DNA of 64,000 nt from Cupriavidus pinatubonensis (GTDB lineage Bacteria; Pseudomonadota; Gammaproteobacteria; Burkholderiales; Burkholderiaceae): the NCBI RefSeq assembly GCF_019602855.1, contig NZ_CP080767.1, positions 3,410,001 to 3,474,000 on the forward strand, written 5' to 3'. The translations under genes were made by a program, and so were the position numbers. How positions within the stretch are numbered: position 1 is the first letter of the stretch; each line of letters begins with the position of its first letter. Positions 8,293 to 17,201 of this stretch are shown here, piece after piece. The notes below the pieces were generated by a model, which had not been told where the DNA came from, ran no database searches, and saw nothing but the letters and a program-made list of their open reading frames with translations.

Positions 8293-9026
8293 GCGCCGGC
8301 ATGACGCTGCGCCGCACCGACTGGCGCGGCATCGAAGGCGTGATCGTCGATCTGGACGGCACCATGGTCGACACCGCCGGGGATTTCCACGCGTCGATCA
8401 ACGCGATGCTGCTGGCGCTCGCGCACCTGCACCCGAACCTGGGGCCGGTCGCGCCGATGTCCGAGCAGGAGATCGTGAGCTTCGTCGGCAAGGGTTCGGA
8501 GAACCTGATCCGGCGCGTGCTGGACGCCCGGTTCTCGCCACTGCACGCCAACGGCCTGTTCGCGCAGGCCTATGCGCTGTACGACCGCGAGTACATCCGC
8601 ATCAATGGCCAGTTCTCGCAGATCTACCCCGGCGTGCGCGAAGGCCTGGCGGCGCTGAAGGCGGCCGGCCTGCGCATGGCCTGCGTGACCAACAAGCCGT
8701 ACAACTTCACCGAGCCGCTGCTGGCCAAGACCGGGCTGGCGCAGTATTTCGAGCTGGTCTACGGTGGCGATGCGTTTCCGCTGCGCAAGCCGGACCCGTA
8801 TCCGCTGCTCAAGGTGGCCGAGGTTTTCCACCTCGATCCGTCGGCCATGCTGGCCATCGGCGACTCGGAAAACGACGCGCAGGCGGCCCGCGCGGCCGGC
8901 ATGGGTGTGCTGCTGATGCCCTACGGCTACAACCATGGCAACCCTGTACAAGCCGTCGACGCCGATGGTATAGTCGATTCCATTGCCCGCGTGGCAGAGC
9001 TTCTTTCTGCACACGGAACCTGCTGA
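8289..9026 (+). CDS. gph: Phosphoglycolate phosphatase, HAD superfamily
   Basis: HAD hydrolase that removes phosphate from 2-phosphoglycolate. Motif I is VIVDLDGTMVDT, motif II CVTNKP, motif III lysine in RKPDPYPLL and motif IV IGDSENDAQAARAAG. A GTG at 8289 overlaps the rpe stop (GTGA) and gives about 245 residues; an ATG at 8301 is the alternative and neither has a strong ribosome site. Next to rpe, as in many proteobacteria where phosphoglycolate clearance is linked to pentose metabolism. A weak promoter-like pair (TGTACA, 18 bases, TATAGT at 8945-8974) lies inside its 3' end and could serve trp. Confidence 0.93.
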   Translation: MSAGMTLRRTDWRGIEGVIVDLDGTMVDTAGDFHASINAMLLALAHLHPNLGPVAPMSEQEIVSFVGKGSENLIRRVLDARFSPLHANGLFAQAYALYDREYIRINGQFSQIYPGVREGLAALKAAGLRMACVTNKPYNFTEPLLAKTGLAQYFELVYGGDAFPLRKPDPYPLLKVAEVFHLDPSAMLAIGDSENDAQAARAAGMGVLLMPYGYNHGNPVQAVDADGIVDSIARVAELLSAHGTC

Positions 9027-9077
9027 GAAAGCGGTAATTCGCTGGCAATCAGACTTTCATAGCCCCTGAACACCTCA

Positions 9078-9164
9078 ATGTTCTTCAACCGCAAACGCAT
9101 CTCTTCTGGCAGTGATCGGCAGGCTTGGCCCTGGCGTCGCTGGCGCGCCTCCCAACAGGCGTAA
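9078..9164 (+). CDS. trpL: Putative trp leader peptide (28 residues, three Trp)
   Basis: ATG at 9078 opens a 28-residue frame ending in TAA at 9162, containing W-P-W-R-R-W at codons 17-22 (TGG at 9126, 9132 and 9141). Three Trp in six residues is far above the background for Trp, and the ORF lies upstream of trpE with a hairpin starting just after the third Trp codon. Ribosome stalling here at low Trp-tRNA would favour an antiterminator. The peptide is also Arg-rich. The ribosome-binding site is weak, which is the main reason for caution. It is too short to be called by usual gene finders. Confidence 0.65.
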   Translation: MFFNRKRISSGSDRQAWPWRRWRASQQA

Positions 9165-9267
9165 AGTGCGTTCGCGAGTCCGCTGAGCGGCCTTCGTACC
9201 GAAGGCTCGCCAGCACCGGCCAGGGTGCCGGCATCCTTACCAGGATCCCTCTTCACTCCCCGCCAGC

Positions 9268-9292
9268 AAGCGTAGCTGCATGTGCTACGTTT
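9268..9292 (+). terminator. Candidate attenuator stem-loop before trpE
   Basis: AAGCGTAGC (9268-9276) pairs with GCTACGTTT (9284-9292), nine pairs including one G-U, with a 7-base loop TGCATGT. The 3' arm ends in TTT followed by AGC, so the U-run is short. It is the strongest simple hairpin in the distal leader and is the best candidate for the conditional terminator, but an intrinsic terminator is not certain. Confidence 0.35.
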
Positions 9293-9458
9293 AGCTCAAG
9301 AACGCGCCACACGCCGCCCCGGCCGTGTGCGGTCTTGTCCGCAGTCTTCCCGCACCACGGTTCCGCAACCGGAGCGGCCTTGCGCCTGCTCCCGCCTAAT
9401 TGCCGACACCACGGCGCCGCGCCAACAAGAACACGCCGCGCCGCAAACGAGGATCGAC

Positions 9459-10976
9459 ATGACCGAACTGGAATTCAAATCGCTGGCCGACCAGGGCTAC
9501 AACCGCATCCCGCTGATCGCCGAGGCCTTCGCCGATCTGGAAACGCCGCTGTCGCTGTACCTGAAGCTGGCCCAGTCGCAGACGCGCGGCGTCAACACCT
9601 TCCTGCTGGAATCGGTGGTGGGCGGCGAACGCTTCGGCCGCTACTCGTTTATCGGCCTGCATGCGCGCACCCTGCTGCGCTCCTACGGCAACCGTGCTGA
9701 AGTTGTCACCGACGGCAAGGTGGTCGAGACCCACGAAGGCAACCCGCTTGATTTCATCGCCGAGTTCGAGAAGCGCTTCAAAGTCGCGCTGCGCCCGGGC
9801 CTGCCGCGCTTCTGCGGCGGTCTGGCCGGCTATTTCGGCTATGACGCGGTGCGCTATATCGAGAAGAAGCTGGCCAACACGCAGAAGCCCGACGACCTCG
9901 GCCTGCCCGATATCCAGCTGCTGCTGTGCGAAGAGCTGGCCGTGATCGACAACTTGTCCGGCAAGCTCTACCTCATCGTCTACGCCGACCCGACCACACC
10001 GGAAGCCTATTCCCGCGCTCGCCAGCGCCTGCGTGAGCTGCGCATGAAGCTGCGCCAGCCCGTGGATGTGCCGGTAACGAGCCCGTCGGTGCAGACCGAC
10101 GTCTACCGCGAGTTCGACAAGGCCGATTACCTGGCCGCCGTGCACAAGGCCAAGGAATACATCATGGCCGGCGACATGATGCAGGTACAAATCGGCCAGC
10201 GCCTGATGAAGCCGTACCGCGACGCGCCGCTGTCGCTGTACCGTGCGCTGCGCTCGCTGAACCCGTCGCCGTACATGTACTTCTACAACTTCGGCGATTT
10301 CCAGATCGTCGGGGCCTCGCCCGAGATCCTGGTGCGCCAGGAATCGCGCAAGGTCGGCACCAATGGCGATTCGCGCGACGAGCACATCGTCACGATCCGT
10401 CCGCTGGCCGGCACGCGTCCGCGCGGCAATACGCCCGAGAAGGACGCGCAGCTCGCCACCGAACTGCTCAACGACCCGAAGGAGATCGCCGAGCATGTGA
10501 TGCTGATCGACCTGGCGCGCAACGATATCGGCCGCATCGCCGAGACCGGCTCGGTCAAGGTCACCGACAAGATGGTGATCGAAAAGTACTCGCACGTGCA
10601 GCACATCGTCAGCTCGGTCGAGGGCACCCTGCGCCCGGGCATGAGCAACCTCGACGTCCTGCGCGCCACCTTCCCGGCCGGCACGCTGTCGGGCGCGCCC
10701 AAGGTGCACGCGATGGAGATCATCGACGAACTGGAGCCGCGCAAGCGCGGCATCTACGGCGGCGCCGTGGGCTACCTGTCGTTCGGCGGCGAGATGGACC
10801 TGGCGATTGCGATCCGCACCGGCATCATCAAGGACGGCAATCTCTACGTGCAGGCCGCGGCCGGCATCGTTGCGGACTCGGACCCCGAAGCCGAATGGAG
10901 GGAAACCGAAGCCAAGGCGCGCGCCGTGATCCGCGCGGCCGAGCAGGTCCAGGATGGCCTGGACTCCGACATCTGA
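9459..10976 (+). CDS. trpE: Anthranilate synthase component I
   Basis: Catalytic subunit that turns chorismate plus ammonia into anthranilate, first committed step of tryptophan synthesis. It has 505 residues. The feedback-inhibition motif LLESVVGGERFGRYSFIG is at residues 48-65, and the chorismate-binding domain shows IGASPEILVR, TIRPLAGTRPRG, LIDLARNDIGR and FPAGTLSGAPKVHAMEII. It starts at the ATG in CGACATGACCGAACTGG, after the leader region. It is separated from trpG by 25 bases. Confidence 0.97.
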   Translation: MTELEFKSLADQGYNRIPLIAEAFADLETPLSLYLKLAQSQTRGVNTFLLESVVGGERFGRYSFIGLHARTLLRSYGNRAEVVTDGKVVETHEGNPLDFIAEFEKRFKVALRPGLPRFCGGLAGYFGYDAVRYIEKKLANTQKPDDLGLPDIQLLLCEELAVIDNLSGKLYLIVYADPTTPEAYSRARQRLRELRMKLRQPVDVPVTSPSVQTDVYREFDKADYLAAVHKAKEYIMAGDMMQVQIGQRLMKPYRDAPLSLYRALRSLNPSPYMYFYNFGDFQIVGASPEILVRQESRKVGTNGDSRDEHIVTIRPLAGTRPRGNTPEKDAQLATELLNDPKEIAEHVMLIDLARNDIGRIAETGSVKVTDKMVIEKYSHVQHIVSSVEGTLRPGMSNLDVLRATFPAGTLSGAPKVHAMEIIDELEPRKRGIYGGAVGYLSFGGEMDLAIAIRTGIIKDGNLYVQAAAGIVADSDPEAEWRETEAKARAVIRAAEQVQDGLDSDI

Positions 10977-11001
10977 ACCAGGGAACAAGGGAGAAAAGGC
11001 C

Positions 11002-11571
<570 letters not shown>

Positions 11572-11648
11572 GACTGCTCGACACTGCCACGCCGTCCGTT
11601 TCGTCCATTCCCATCGCGCCGCACGCCACCCAACCGACCGAGACCGCC

Positions 11649-12677
11649 ATGACCATCACCGCCCAGGAAGCGCTGACCCGCTGCATCGAACATCGCGAGA
11701 TCTTCCACGACGAGATGCTGCACCTGATGCGCCAGATCATGCAGGCGCAGATCTCGCCGGTAATGGCCGCCGCGATCCTGACCGGCCTGCGCGTGAAGAA
11801 GGAAACCATCGGCGAGATCTCGGCCGCGGCGCAGGTCATGCGCGAGTTCGCCAACAAGGTCGAAGTGACGGACCGCGAGAACTTCGTCGATATCGTCGGC
11901 ACCGGCGGCGATGGCTCGCATACCTTCAATATCTCGACCGCCTCGATGTTCGTGGCCGCCGCTGCCGGCGCAAAGATCGCCAAGCACGGCAACCGCGGCG
12001 TGAGCTCCAAGTCGGGCAGCGCTGACGTGCTGGAAGCCCTGGGCGTGAATATCATGCTGACGCCAGAACAGGTCGGCCAGTGCATCGCGCAGACCGGCAT
12101 CGGCTTCATGTTCGCCCCGACCCACCATCCGGCGATGAAGAACGTGGCGCCGATCCGCAAGGAAATGGGCGTACGCACGATCTTCAATATCCTCGGCCCG
12201 CTGACCAATCCGGCCGATGCGCCAAACATCCTGATGGGCGTGTTCCACCCGGATCTCGTCGGCATCCAGGTGCGCGTGATGCAGCGCCTCGGCGCGAAGC
12301 ACGCGCTGGTCGTGTACGGCAAGGACGGCATGGACGAGGTGTCGCTCGGCGCCGCGACGCTGGTCGGCGAACTGAAGGACGGTGAAGTGCGCGAGTACGA
12401 AATCCATCCGGAAGACTTCGGCCTGTCGATGATTTCCAACCGCGGCCTGAAGGTTGCCGATGCGGTCGAGTCGAAGGCGATGCTGCTCGAAGCGCTCGGC
12501 AACGTGCCCGGCACGCCGCGCGAGATCGTCTCGCTCAATGCGGGCACCGCGCTGTACGCCGCCAATGTCGCCGATTCGATCGAAGATGGCATCCGCCGCG
12601 CGCGCGAAGCCATCGCGAGCGGCGCCGCACGCGAGAAGCTCGACCACTTCGTGCGCGCCACGCAGCAATTCAAGTAA
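11649..12677 (+). CDS. trpD: Anthranilate phosphoribosyltransferase
   Basis: Transfers phosphoribosyl from PRPP to anthranilate. The protein has 342 residues from MTITAQEALTRCIEHREIFHDEM. The PRPP site GTGGDGSHTFNIST and the K-H-G-N-R-G-V-S-S-K-S-G-S-A-D loop are present, as are PTHHPAMKNV and LGPLTNPA. An ATG at 11568 overlapping the trpG stop would add 27 residues of Ser/Pro/Ala-rich sequence; the family length favours 11649, but the open frame in the gap could allow coupled reinitiation. Confidence 0.95.
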   Translation: MTITAQEALTRCIEHREIFHDEMLHLMRQIMQAQISPVMAAAILTGLRVKKETIGEISAAAQVMREFANKVEVTDRENFVDIVGTGGDGSHTFNISTASMFVAAAAGAKIAKHGNRGVSSKSGSADVLEALGVNIMLTPEQVGQCIAQTGIGFMFAPTHHPAMKNVAPIRKEMGVRTIFNILGPLTNPADAPNILMGVFHPDLVGIQVRVMQRLGAKHALVVYGKDGMDEVSLGAATLVGELKDGEVREYEIHPEDFGLSMISNRGLKVADAVESKAMLLEALGNVPGTPREIVSLNAGTALYAANVADSIEDGIRRAREAIASGAAREKLDHFVRATQQFK

Positions 12678-12684
12678 GGCAACC

Positions 12685-13488
12685 ATGTCCGACATCCTCG
12701 ACAAGATCCTGGCCGTCAAGGCCGACGAAGTCTCCGCCGCGCGCAAGAAGCGCGACCTGCCGAGCCTGCGCGCCGAGGCCGAGAGCCTGCGCAATGAAGC
12801 GGGCTTCGCACCGCGCGGCTTCGAACGCTCGCTGCGCGACAAGATTGCCGCCGGCCACGCCGGCGTGATCGCCGAAGTCAAGAAGGCATCGCCGTCCAAG
12901 GGCGTGCTGCGCGAGAACTTCGTGCCCGAGGCCATCGCCGAAAGCTACGCGAGCCACGGTGCGGCCTGCCTGTCGGTGCTGACCGACGTGAATTTCTTCC
13001 AGGGCCACGCCGACTACCTGAAGCGCGCGCGTGGCGCCTGCCCGCTGCCCGCGCTGCGTAAGGACTTCATGGTCGACCTGTACCAGGTCTATGAAGCGCG
13101 CAGCTGGGGCGCGGACTGCATCCTGCTGATCGTCGCCGCGCTCGACCCTGGCCTGATGGCCGACCTGGAAGCGTGCGCGCACGAGCTGGGCATGGACGTG
13201 CTCGTGGAAGTCCACGGCGCCGACGAACTCGACAGCGCACTGCGCTTGAAGACGCCGCTGCTGGGCGTCAACAACCGCAACCTGCGCACGTTCGAAGTCT
13301 CGCTCGACAACACGCTGGACCTGCTGCCGAGCATGCCGGCCGACCGGCTCGTGGTGACGGAATCCGGCATCCTGGGCCCGAACGACGTGAAACGCATGCG
13401 CGATGCCGATGTGCACGCGTTCCTGGTCGGCGAAGCGTTCATGCGCGCGAAGGACCCCGGCGTGGAACTGGCGCGGTTGTTCGCGTAA
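12685..13488 (+). CDS. trpC: Indole-3-glycerol-phosphate synthase
   Basis: TIM-barrel enzyme closing the indole ring in tryptophan synthesis. It has 267 residues and starts at MSDILDKILAVKADEV. The diagnostic AEVKKASPSKGVLRENF (catalytic Lys), LSVLTDVNFFQGH, LRKDFMVDLYQ (catalytic Lys), LGVNNRNLRTFEV and VTESGI are all visible. It follows trpD by seven bases. trpF, trpB and trpA are not in this window, consistent with a split trp pathway in Burkholderiales. Confidence 0.97.
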   Translation: MSDILDKILAVKADEVSAARKKRDLPSLRAEAESLRNEAGFAPRGFERSLRDKIAAGHAGVIAEVKKASPSKGVLRENFVPEAIAESYASHGAACLSVLTDVNFFQGHADYLKRARGACPLPALRKDFMVDLYQVYEARSWGADCILLIVAALDPGLMADLEACAHELGMDVLVEVHGADELDSALRLKTPLLGVNNRNLRTFEVSLDNTLDLLPSMPADRLVVTESGILGPNDVKRMRDADVHAFLVGEAFMRAKDPGVELARLFA

Positions 13489-13492
13489 GCCG

Positions 13493-14113
13493 ATGGCGCA
13501 GGAAATCGAGCTGAAGCTCGCCGTTCCCGACGATGCGCTGGCGCAGCTTGCTGCGTGGCTCGACGCCAACGGCGAATCGAAGGGCGAAGTCACGCTGCTC
13601 AACGTCTACCTCGATACGCCAGAACGCGATCTCGCCCGCGCGCGCGCCGCGCTGCGCCTGCGCCGCAAAGGCGCGCAGTGGCTGCAGACGCTGAAGACCG
13701 CGGGGCAGAGTCAGGGCGGCCTGGCGAGCCGGCACGAGTGGGAAACCGAGGTGGGCGGCGAGGCGATCGAGCTGCAAAAGCTGCCCGACGAAGCGCGGGC
13801 CTTGCTGGCGCCGCTGGCTGACCGCCTTGCCCCGGTGTTCCGCACCGACTTTGTCCGCCGACTGTGGATCTTGCAGCACGACGGCGCACGCATCGAAGCG
13901 GGGCTCGACTGCGGCACCATCACGGCACCGGCCACGCAGGCGCAGGAACGCATCCAGGAACTGGAGCTGGAATGGCTGTCGGGTGATGAGAGCCGGGCCG
14001 CCGATGTTCTGCATGGGCTCGGTGCGCGGCTGCAGGCTGTCGCGCCGCTGACGCCGTCCGATCTCAGCAAGGCCGCGCGCGGCTACCGGCTCGCCGGTGT
14101 CGACAACGCCTGA
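13493..14113 (+). CDS. CYTH domain protein (triphosphate tunnel metalloenzyme-like)
   Basis: A 206-residue protein opening MAQEIELKLAVP, the EXEXK motif of the CYTH/triphosphate tunnel family. The Arg/Lys-rich strands LRLRRKGAQWLQTLKTAG and RHEWETEV, and the later FRTDFVRRLWIL and RIEAGLDCGTI, fit the tunnel-lining residues that bind inorganic triphosphate or similar. It corresponds to the CYTH half of YgiF-type proteins without the CHAD domain. It starts four bases after the trpC stop, so it is probably co-transcribed with the trp genes. Substrate is unknown. Confidence 0.85.
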   Translation: MAQEIELKLAVPDDALAQLAAWLDANGESKGEVTLLNVYLDTPERDLARARAALRLRRKGAQWLQTLKTAGQSQGGLASRHEWETEVGGEAIELQKLPDEARALLAPLADRLAPVFRTDFVRRLWILQHDGARIEAGLDCGTITAPATQAQERIQELELEWLSGDESRAADVLHGLGARLQAVAPLTPSDLSKAARGYRLAGVDNA

Positions 14114-14150
14114 ACCCTCCTTCCCTGCCATCCCGCGCCAATCCGTACGC

Positions 14151-14918
14151 ATGCAAGCCGATCTTTTTGCTCCCGAGACTGACACCGCCCCACCGTCGTC
14201 CGCAGCCGCCGGGCTGCAAGCACAAGCCGACGCCCTGCCCGCCGCGTGGCGTGCCTTGCTCGCGCCGTGTCTGACGGCGCCCGCCTGGCAGGAATTGTCT
14301 ACTTTCGTCGATGGCGAGCGCGCCGCCGGCAAGCCGGTCTTCCCGCATCACGTCTTCCACGCGCTGCACCTGACGCCCCCGGACGCGGTCAAGGTCGTGA
14401 TCCTCGGCCAGGACCCATACCACGGCACCGGCGTCGTCGGCGGCATGGAACTGCCGCAGGCGCATGGCCTGGCGTTCTCGGTGCCGGACGGCATCAAGGT
14501 CCCGCCGAGCCTGCGGAACATCTTCAAGGAAATCGCGGCCGAATACGGCGACAGCCCGGCGCCGCGCACGTCCGGCAACCTGGAAGGCTGGGCGCGCCAG
14601 GGCGTGCTGCTGCTAAACACGGTGCTGACGGTGGAACAAGGCCAGGCTGCCAGCCACGCGCGCCGCGGCTGGGAGGCCGTGACCGACTGCGTGATCCACG
14701 CGCTGGCCGCAAGCCATCCCAATCTGGTGTTCCTGCTGTGGGGCAGCCATGCACAGGCCAAGAAGCCGTTGCTGACGGACAGCCATTGCGTGCTTGAGGC
14801 CCCGCATCCGTCGCCGTTGTCGGCGCATCGCGGGTTCCTTGGCTGCGGGCATTTCCGCGCGGCTAACCGGTGGCTGGAAGCGCATGGCCGGACGCCCATT
14901 GACTGGCTGGCGGCCTGA
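14151..14918 (+). CDS. ung: Uracil-DNA glycosylase, family 1
   Basis: Removes uracil from DNA in base excision repair. The water-activating motif GQDPYHG (here VVILGQDPYHGTG) and the minor-groove motif HPSPLSAHRGFLGCGHF are intact, and VFLLWGSHAQ is typical. The N-terminus before about residue 30 is an Ala/Pro-rich linker. The ATG at 14151 gives 255 residues; a GTG at 14097 overlapping the CYTH gene is possible but less likely. Length and motifs indicate a functional enzyme. Confidence 0.95.
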   Translation: MQADLFAPETDTAPPSSAAAGLQAQADALPAAWRALLAPCLTAPAWQELSTFVDGERAAGKPVFPHHVFHALHLTPPDAVKVVILGQDPYHGTGVVGGMELPQAHGLAFSVPDGIKVPPSLRNIFKEIAAEYGDSPAPRTSGNLEGWARQGVLLLNTVLTVEQGQAASHARRGWEAVTDCVIHALAASHPNLVFLLWGSHAQAKKPLLTDSHCVLEAPHPSPLSAHRGFLGCGHFRAANRWLEAHGRTPIDWLAA

Positions 14919-14956
14919 TCTTTGATCTCGCCAGCGCTGTCTGACGGCAACGTCAG

Positions 14957-15229
14957 CTACAACGTCGGCCGCAAATCGAAATCCTCGAACTTCCCCTGGC
15001 CCGGCTCGACATCCACACGCGCGACATGCGCGGCCGGCGGCCCGGCCTGCATCCAGTTGCGCAGCGCCTCCAGCTGCTGGATCGTACCGCTAGCCATGAC
15101 CTCGACCGTGCCGTCGGCCCGGTTGCGCACCCAGCCTCTTACCCCTAGCGCAATGGCCGCCTGCGCGCAGCCCGCGCGGTAGCCCACTCCCTGCACGCGC
15201 CCATGCGCGGTCATGTGCCAGGTTTCCAT
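14957..15229 (-). CDS. acyP: Acylphosphatase
   Basis: A small 90-residue enzyme hydrolysing acyl phosphates. The catalytic Arg lies in GRVQGVGYRAG and the catalytic Asn in VRGWVRNRADGTVEV, both in canonical positions. ATG 15229 gives METWHMTAHGRVQ; longer upstream frames are Arg/His-rich shadow. It is convergent with ung, 38 bases apart, and divergent from the ABC permease gene. Confidence 0.93.
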   Translation of the reverse strand: METWHMTAHGRVQGVGYRAGCAQAAIALGVRGWVRNRADGTVEVMASGTIQQLEALRNWMQAGPPAAHVARVDVEPGQGKFEDFDLRPTL

Positions 15230-15439
15230 GGCAAGCTCCTTTTGCGGCATGTCGACAGCGACGATACATCGACACGTCACCCACAAGACGTAAACTAGTC
15301 GGCTGTCCCAGGCGTTACCAGAGAATGCGCGCCAGAAGGCGTGATGCCGGCGGCACCCACACCGCCTGTCGGGCCTGATCCACAGGCCGCCCGTTCGCCA
15401 CCAGCATCCGCAAGCTGGTCGCCCAGTCCACCAAGCGCC

Positions 15440-17194
15440 ATGATTCAGCCCCCAGCCAACGACAATCCGGCCACGCCAGCACCCGGCTATGACAGCCAGT
15501 TGCTGACCGCCCCGCCCAATCGCTTCGATTTCGCGCTGCTGCCGATCATCCTCGCGATCATCGTCATGGTGGCGTTCGCGGCACAGCAGATGAACGTGCC
15601 GTTCGTGCCCGGCGAGCCGATGACCGTGCACCTGGACATCGCCTACCTGCCCTATTACCTGATGCGTACGAGCATTCGCATGCTCGCGGCGCTGGCGGCA
15701 TCGCTGGTGTTCTCGCTCGCGTTCGCGGCGCTCGCGTCAAAAAACCGCACGGCCGAAAAGGTGCTGGTGCCCGCGCTGGATATCCTGCAGTCGATCCCGG
15801 TGCTTGGCTTCCTGTCGATCACCGTGACCGGCTTTATCGCGCTGTTCCCGGGCAACCTGATCGGCGTGGAATGCGCGGCGATCTTCGCGATCTTCACCTC
15901 GCAGGCCTGGAACATGGCGTTCAGCCTGTACCAGTCGTTCCGCACGATTCCGGGCGACCTGATCGAGGCGGCGGCCATGTTCCGGCTGTCGCCATGGCAG
16001 CGCTTCTGGCGCCTCGAAGTGCCGTTCGCCATGCCCGGGCTGCTGTGGAACATGATGATGTCGATGTCGGGCGGCTGGTTCTTCGTGGTCGCGTCGGAGG
16101 CCATTTCGGTGTCGGGCCAGGACATCCGGCTGCCGGGCATCGGCTCCTATATCGCGCTGGCCATCCAGCAGCAGAACCTGGCTGCGATCGGCTGGGCCAT
16201 CCTGGCCATGCTGGTTGGCATCCTGGTGTATGACCAGCTGCTGTTCCGCCCGCTGGTCGCGTGGGCCGACCGCTTCCGCTTCGAGACGCTGTCGCAGGAC
16301 AACGAGCCCGAGTCGTGGCTGCTCGACCTGCTGCGCCGCTCGGAATGGGTACGGGCGCTGCTCGCGCGCACTGCGGCGCTGGCTGAACGCACGCTCGCCT
16401 GGGGCGCACGACGCCAGGCGCCTGCGACGGCCGAGCCCGATCCGCGCCGCGTGCAATGGCGCGAGCGCGCCGGTAACGCGGTCATCCTGCTCGTGGCGCT
16501 GGCCGCGCTGAGCCGCGTGATGTACTTCGTGCACAGCGAAGTCGGCTGGCTCGAAGTCGGCCATGTGCTGTGGCTCGGCACGCTGACGATGGTGCGCGTG
16601 ATCGTGCTGATCGCGCTGGCCGCGGTGATCTGGGTGCCGATCGGCATCCGCATCGGCCTGAATCCGTCGGTGGCGCGCATCGCCCAGCCCGTGGCGCAGT
16701 TCCTGGCGGCCTTCCCGGCGAACCTGATGTTCCCGCTGGTCGTCATGCTGATTGTGCGCTTCGGCCTGAACCCGGAAATCTGGCTGAGCCCGTTGCTGAT
16801 CTTTGGCACGCAGTGGTACATCCTGTTCAATGTGGTGGCTGGCGCCTCGGGCATTCCGACCGAGCTGAAGCTGGCCGCCCGCAATTTCGGCCTGCGCGGC
16901 TGGCTGCTGTGGAAGCGTTTCCTCATTCCCGCGGTGTTCCCGAGCCTGCTGACCGGGCTGGTGACGGCCGCGGGCGGTTCGTGGAATGCCAGCATCGTGG
17001 CCGAATACGTGACGTGGGGCGACCGCACGCTGGTGGCGACGGGCCTTGGCAGCTATATCGCCGAGACGACCGCACGCGGCGATTTCCCGCGCATTGCGCT
17101 CGGCATCGGCGTCATGGCGCTGTTCGTAGTCGGCTTCAACCGGCTGCTGTGGAACCGCCTGTATCAACTCGCGCAGGAGCGCACCCGCTTGTAA
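15440..17194 (+). CDS. ABC transporter permease with two fused BPD domains (NitT/TauT-like)
   Basis: A 584-residue inner-membrane protein made of two homologous permease domains. Each half has a transmembrane core and an EAA loop: the first has DLIEAAAMFRLSPWQRFWRLEVPFAMPGL, the second ELKLAARNFGLRGWLLWKRFLIPAVFPSL. Between them is a hydrophilic linker around residues 290-350 rich in Arg and Ala. Each half resembles the SsuC/TauC/NrtB family of nitrate, sulfonate or taurine permeases. The start at 15440 (MIQPPAND) is preferred over an ATG at 15341. It is followed by its ATPase after seven bases. No substrate-binding protein gene is next to it. Confidence 0.88.
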   Translation: MIQPPANDNPATPAPGYDSQLLTAPPNRFDFALLPIILAIIVMVAFAAQQMNVPFVPGEPMTVHLDIAYLPYYLMRTSIRMLAALAASLVFSLAFAALASKNRTAEKVLVPALDILQSIPVLGFLSITVTGFIALFPGNLIGVECAAIFAIFTSQAWNMAFSLYQSFRTIPGDLIEAAAMFRLSPWQRFWRLEVPFAMPGLLWNMMMSMSGGWFFVVASEAISVSGQDIRLPGIGSYIALAIQQQNLAAIGWAILAMLVGILVYDQLLFRPLVAWADRFRFETLSQDNEPESWLLDLLRRSEWVRALLARTAALAERTLAWGARRQAPATAEPDPRRVQWRERAGNAVILLVALAALSRVMYFVHSEVGWLEVGHVLWLGTLTMVRVIVLIALAAVIWVPIGIRIGLNPSVARIAQPVAQFLAAFPANLMFPLVVMLIVRFGLNPEIWLSPLLIFGTQWYILFNVVAGASGIPTELKLAARNFGLRGWLLWKRFLIPAVFPSLLTGLVTAAGGSWNASIVAEYVTWGDRTLVATGLGSYIAETTARGDFPRIALGIGVMALFVVGFNRLLWNRLYQLAQERTRL

Positions 17195-17201
17195 GGTAAC
17201 G

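Larger units (their letters stand above)
9027..9458 (+). promoter_or_regulatory. trp operon leader region with attenuation-type hairpins
   Basis: The 432 bases before trpE hold a Trp-rich leader ORF (9078-9164) and a series of stem-loops. CGCCT/AGGCG (9146-9161) folds right after the Trp codons and spans to the stop. CCTTCG/CGAAGG (9191-9205) extends by two pairs to 9189-9207. GCACC/GGTGC (9213-9228) and CCGGC/GCCGG (9216-9231) are overlapping, mutually exclusive stems. A 9-bp stem is at 9268-9292. This is the layout of ribosome-mediated attenuation. No clear U-run follows any stem, so which one acts as terminator is not settled. Confidence 0.6.

Noticed and set aside
8238..9014. Minus-strand frame opposite gph
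   Set aside because: Antisense to conserved HAD motifs; composition typical of GC-rich shadow frames.
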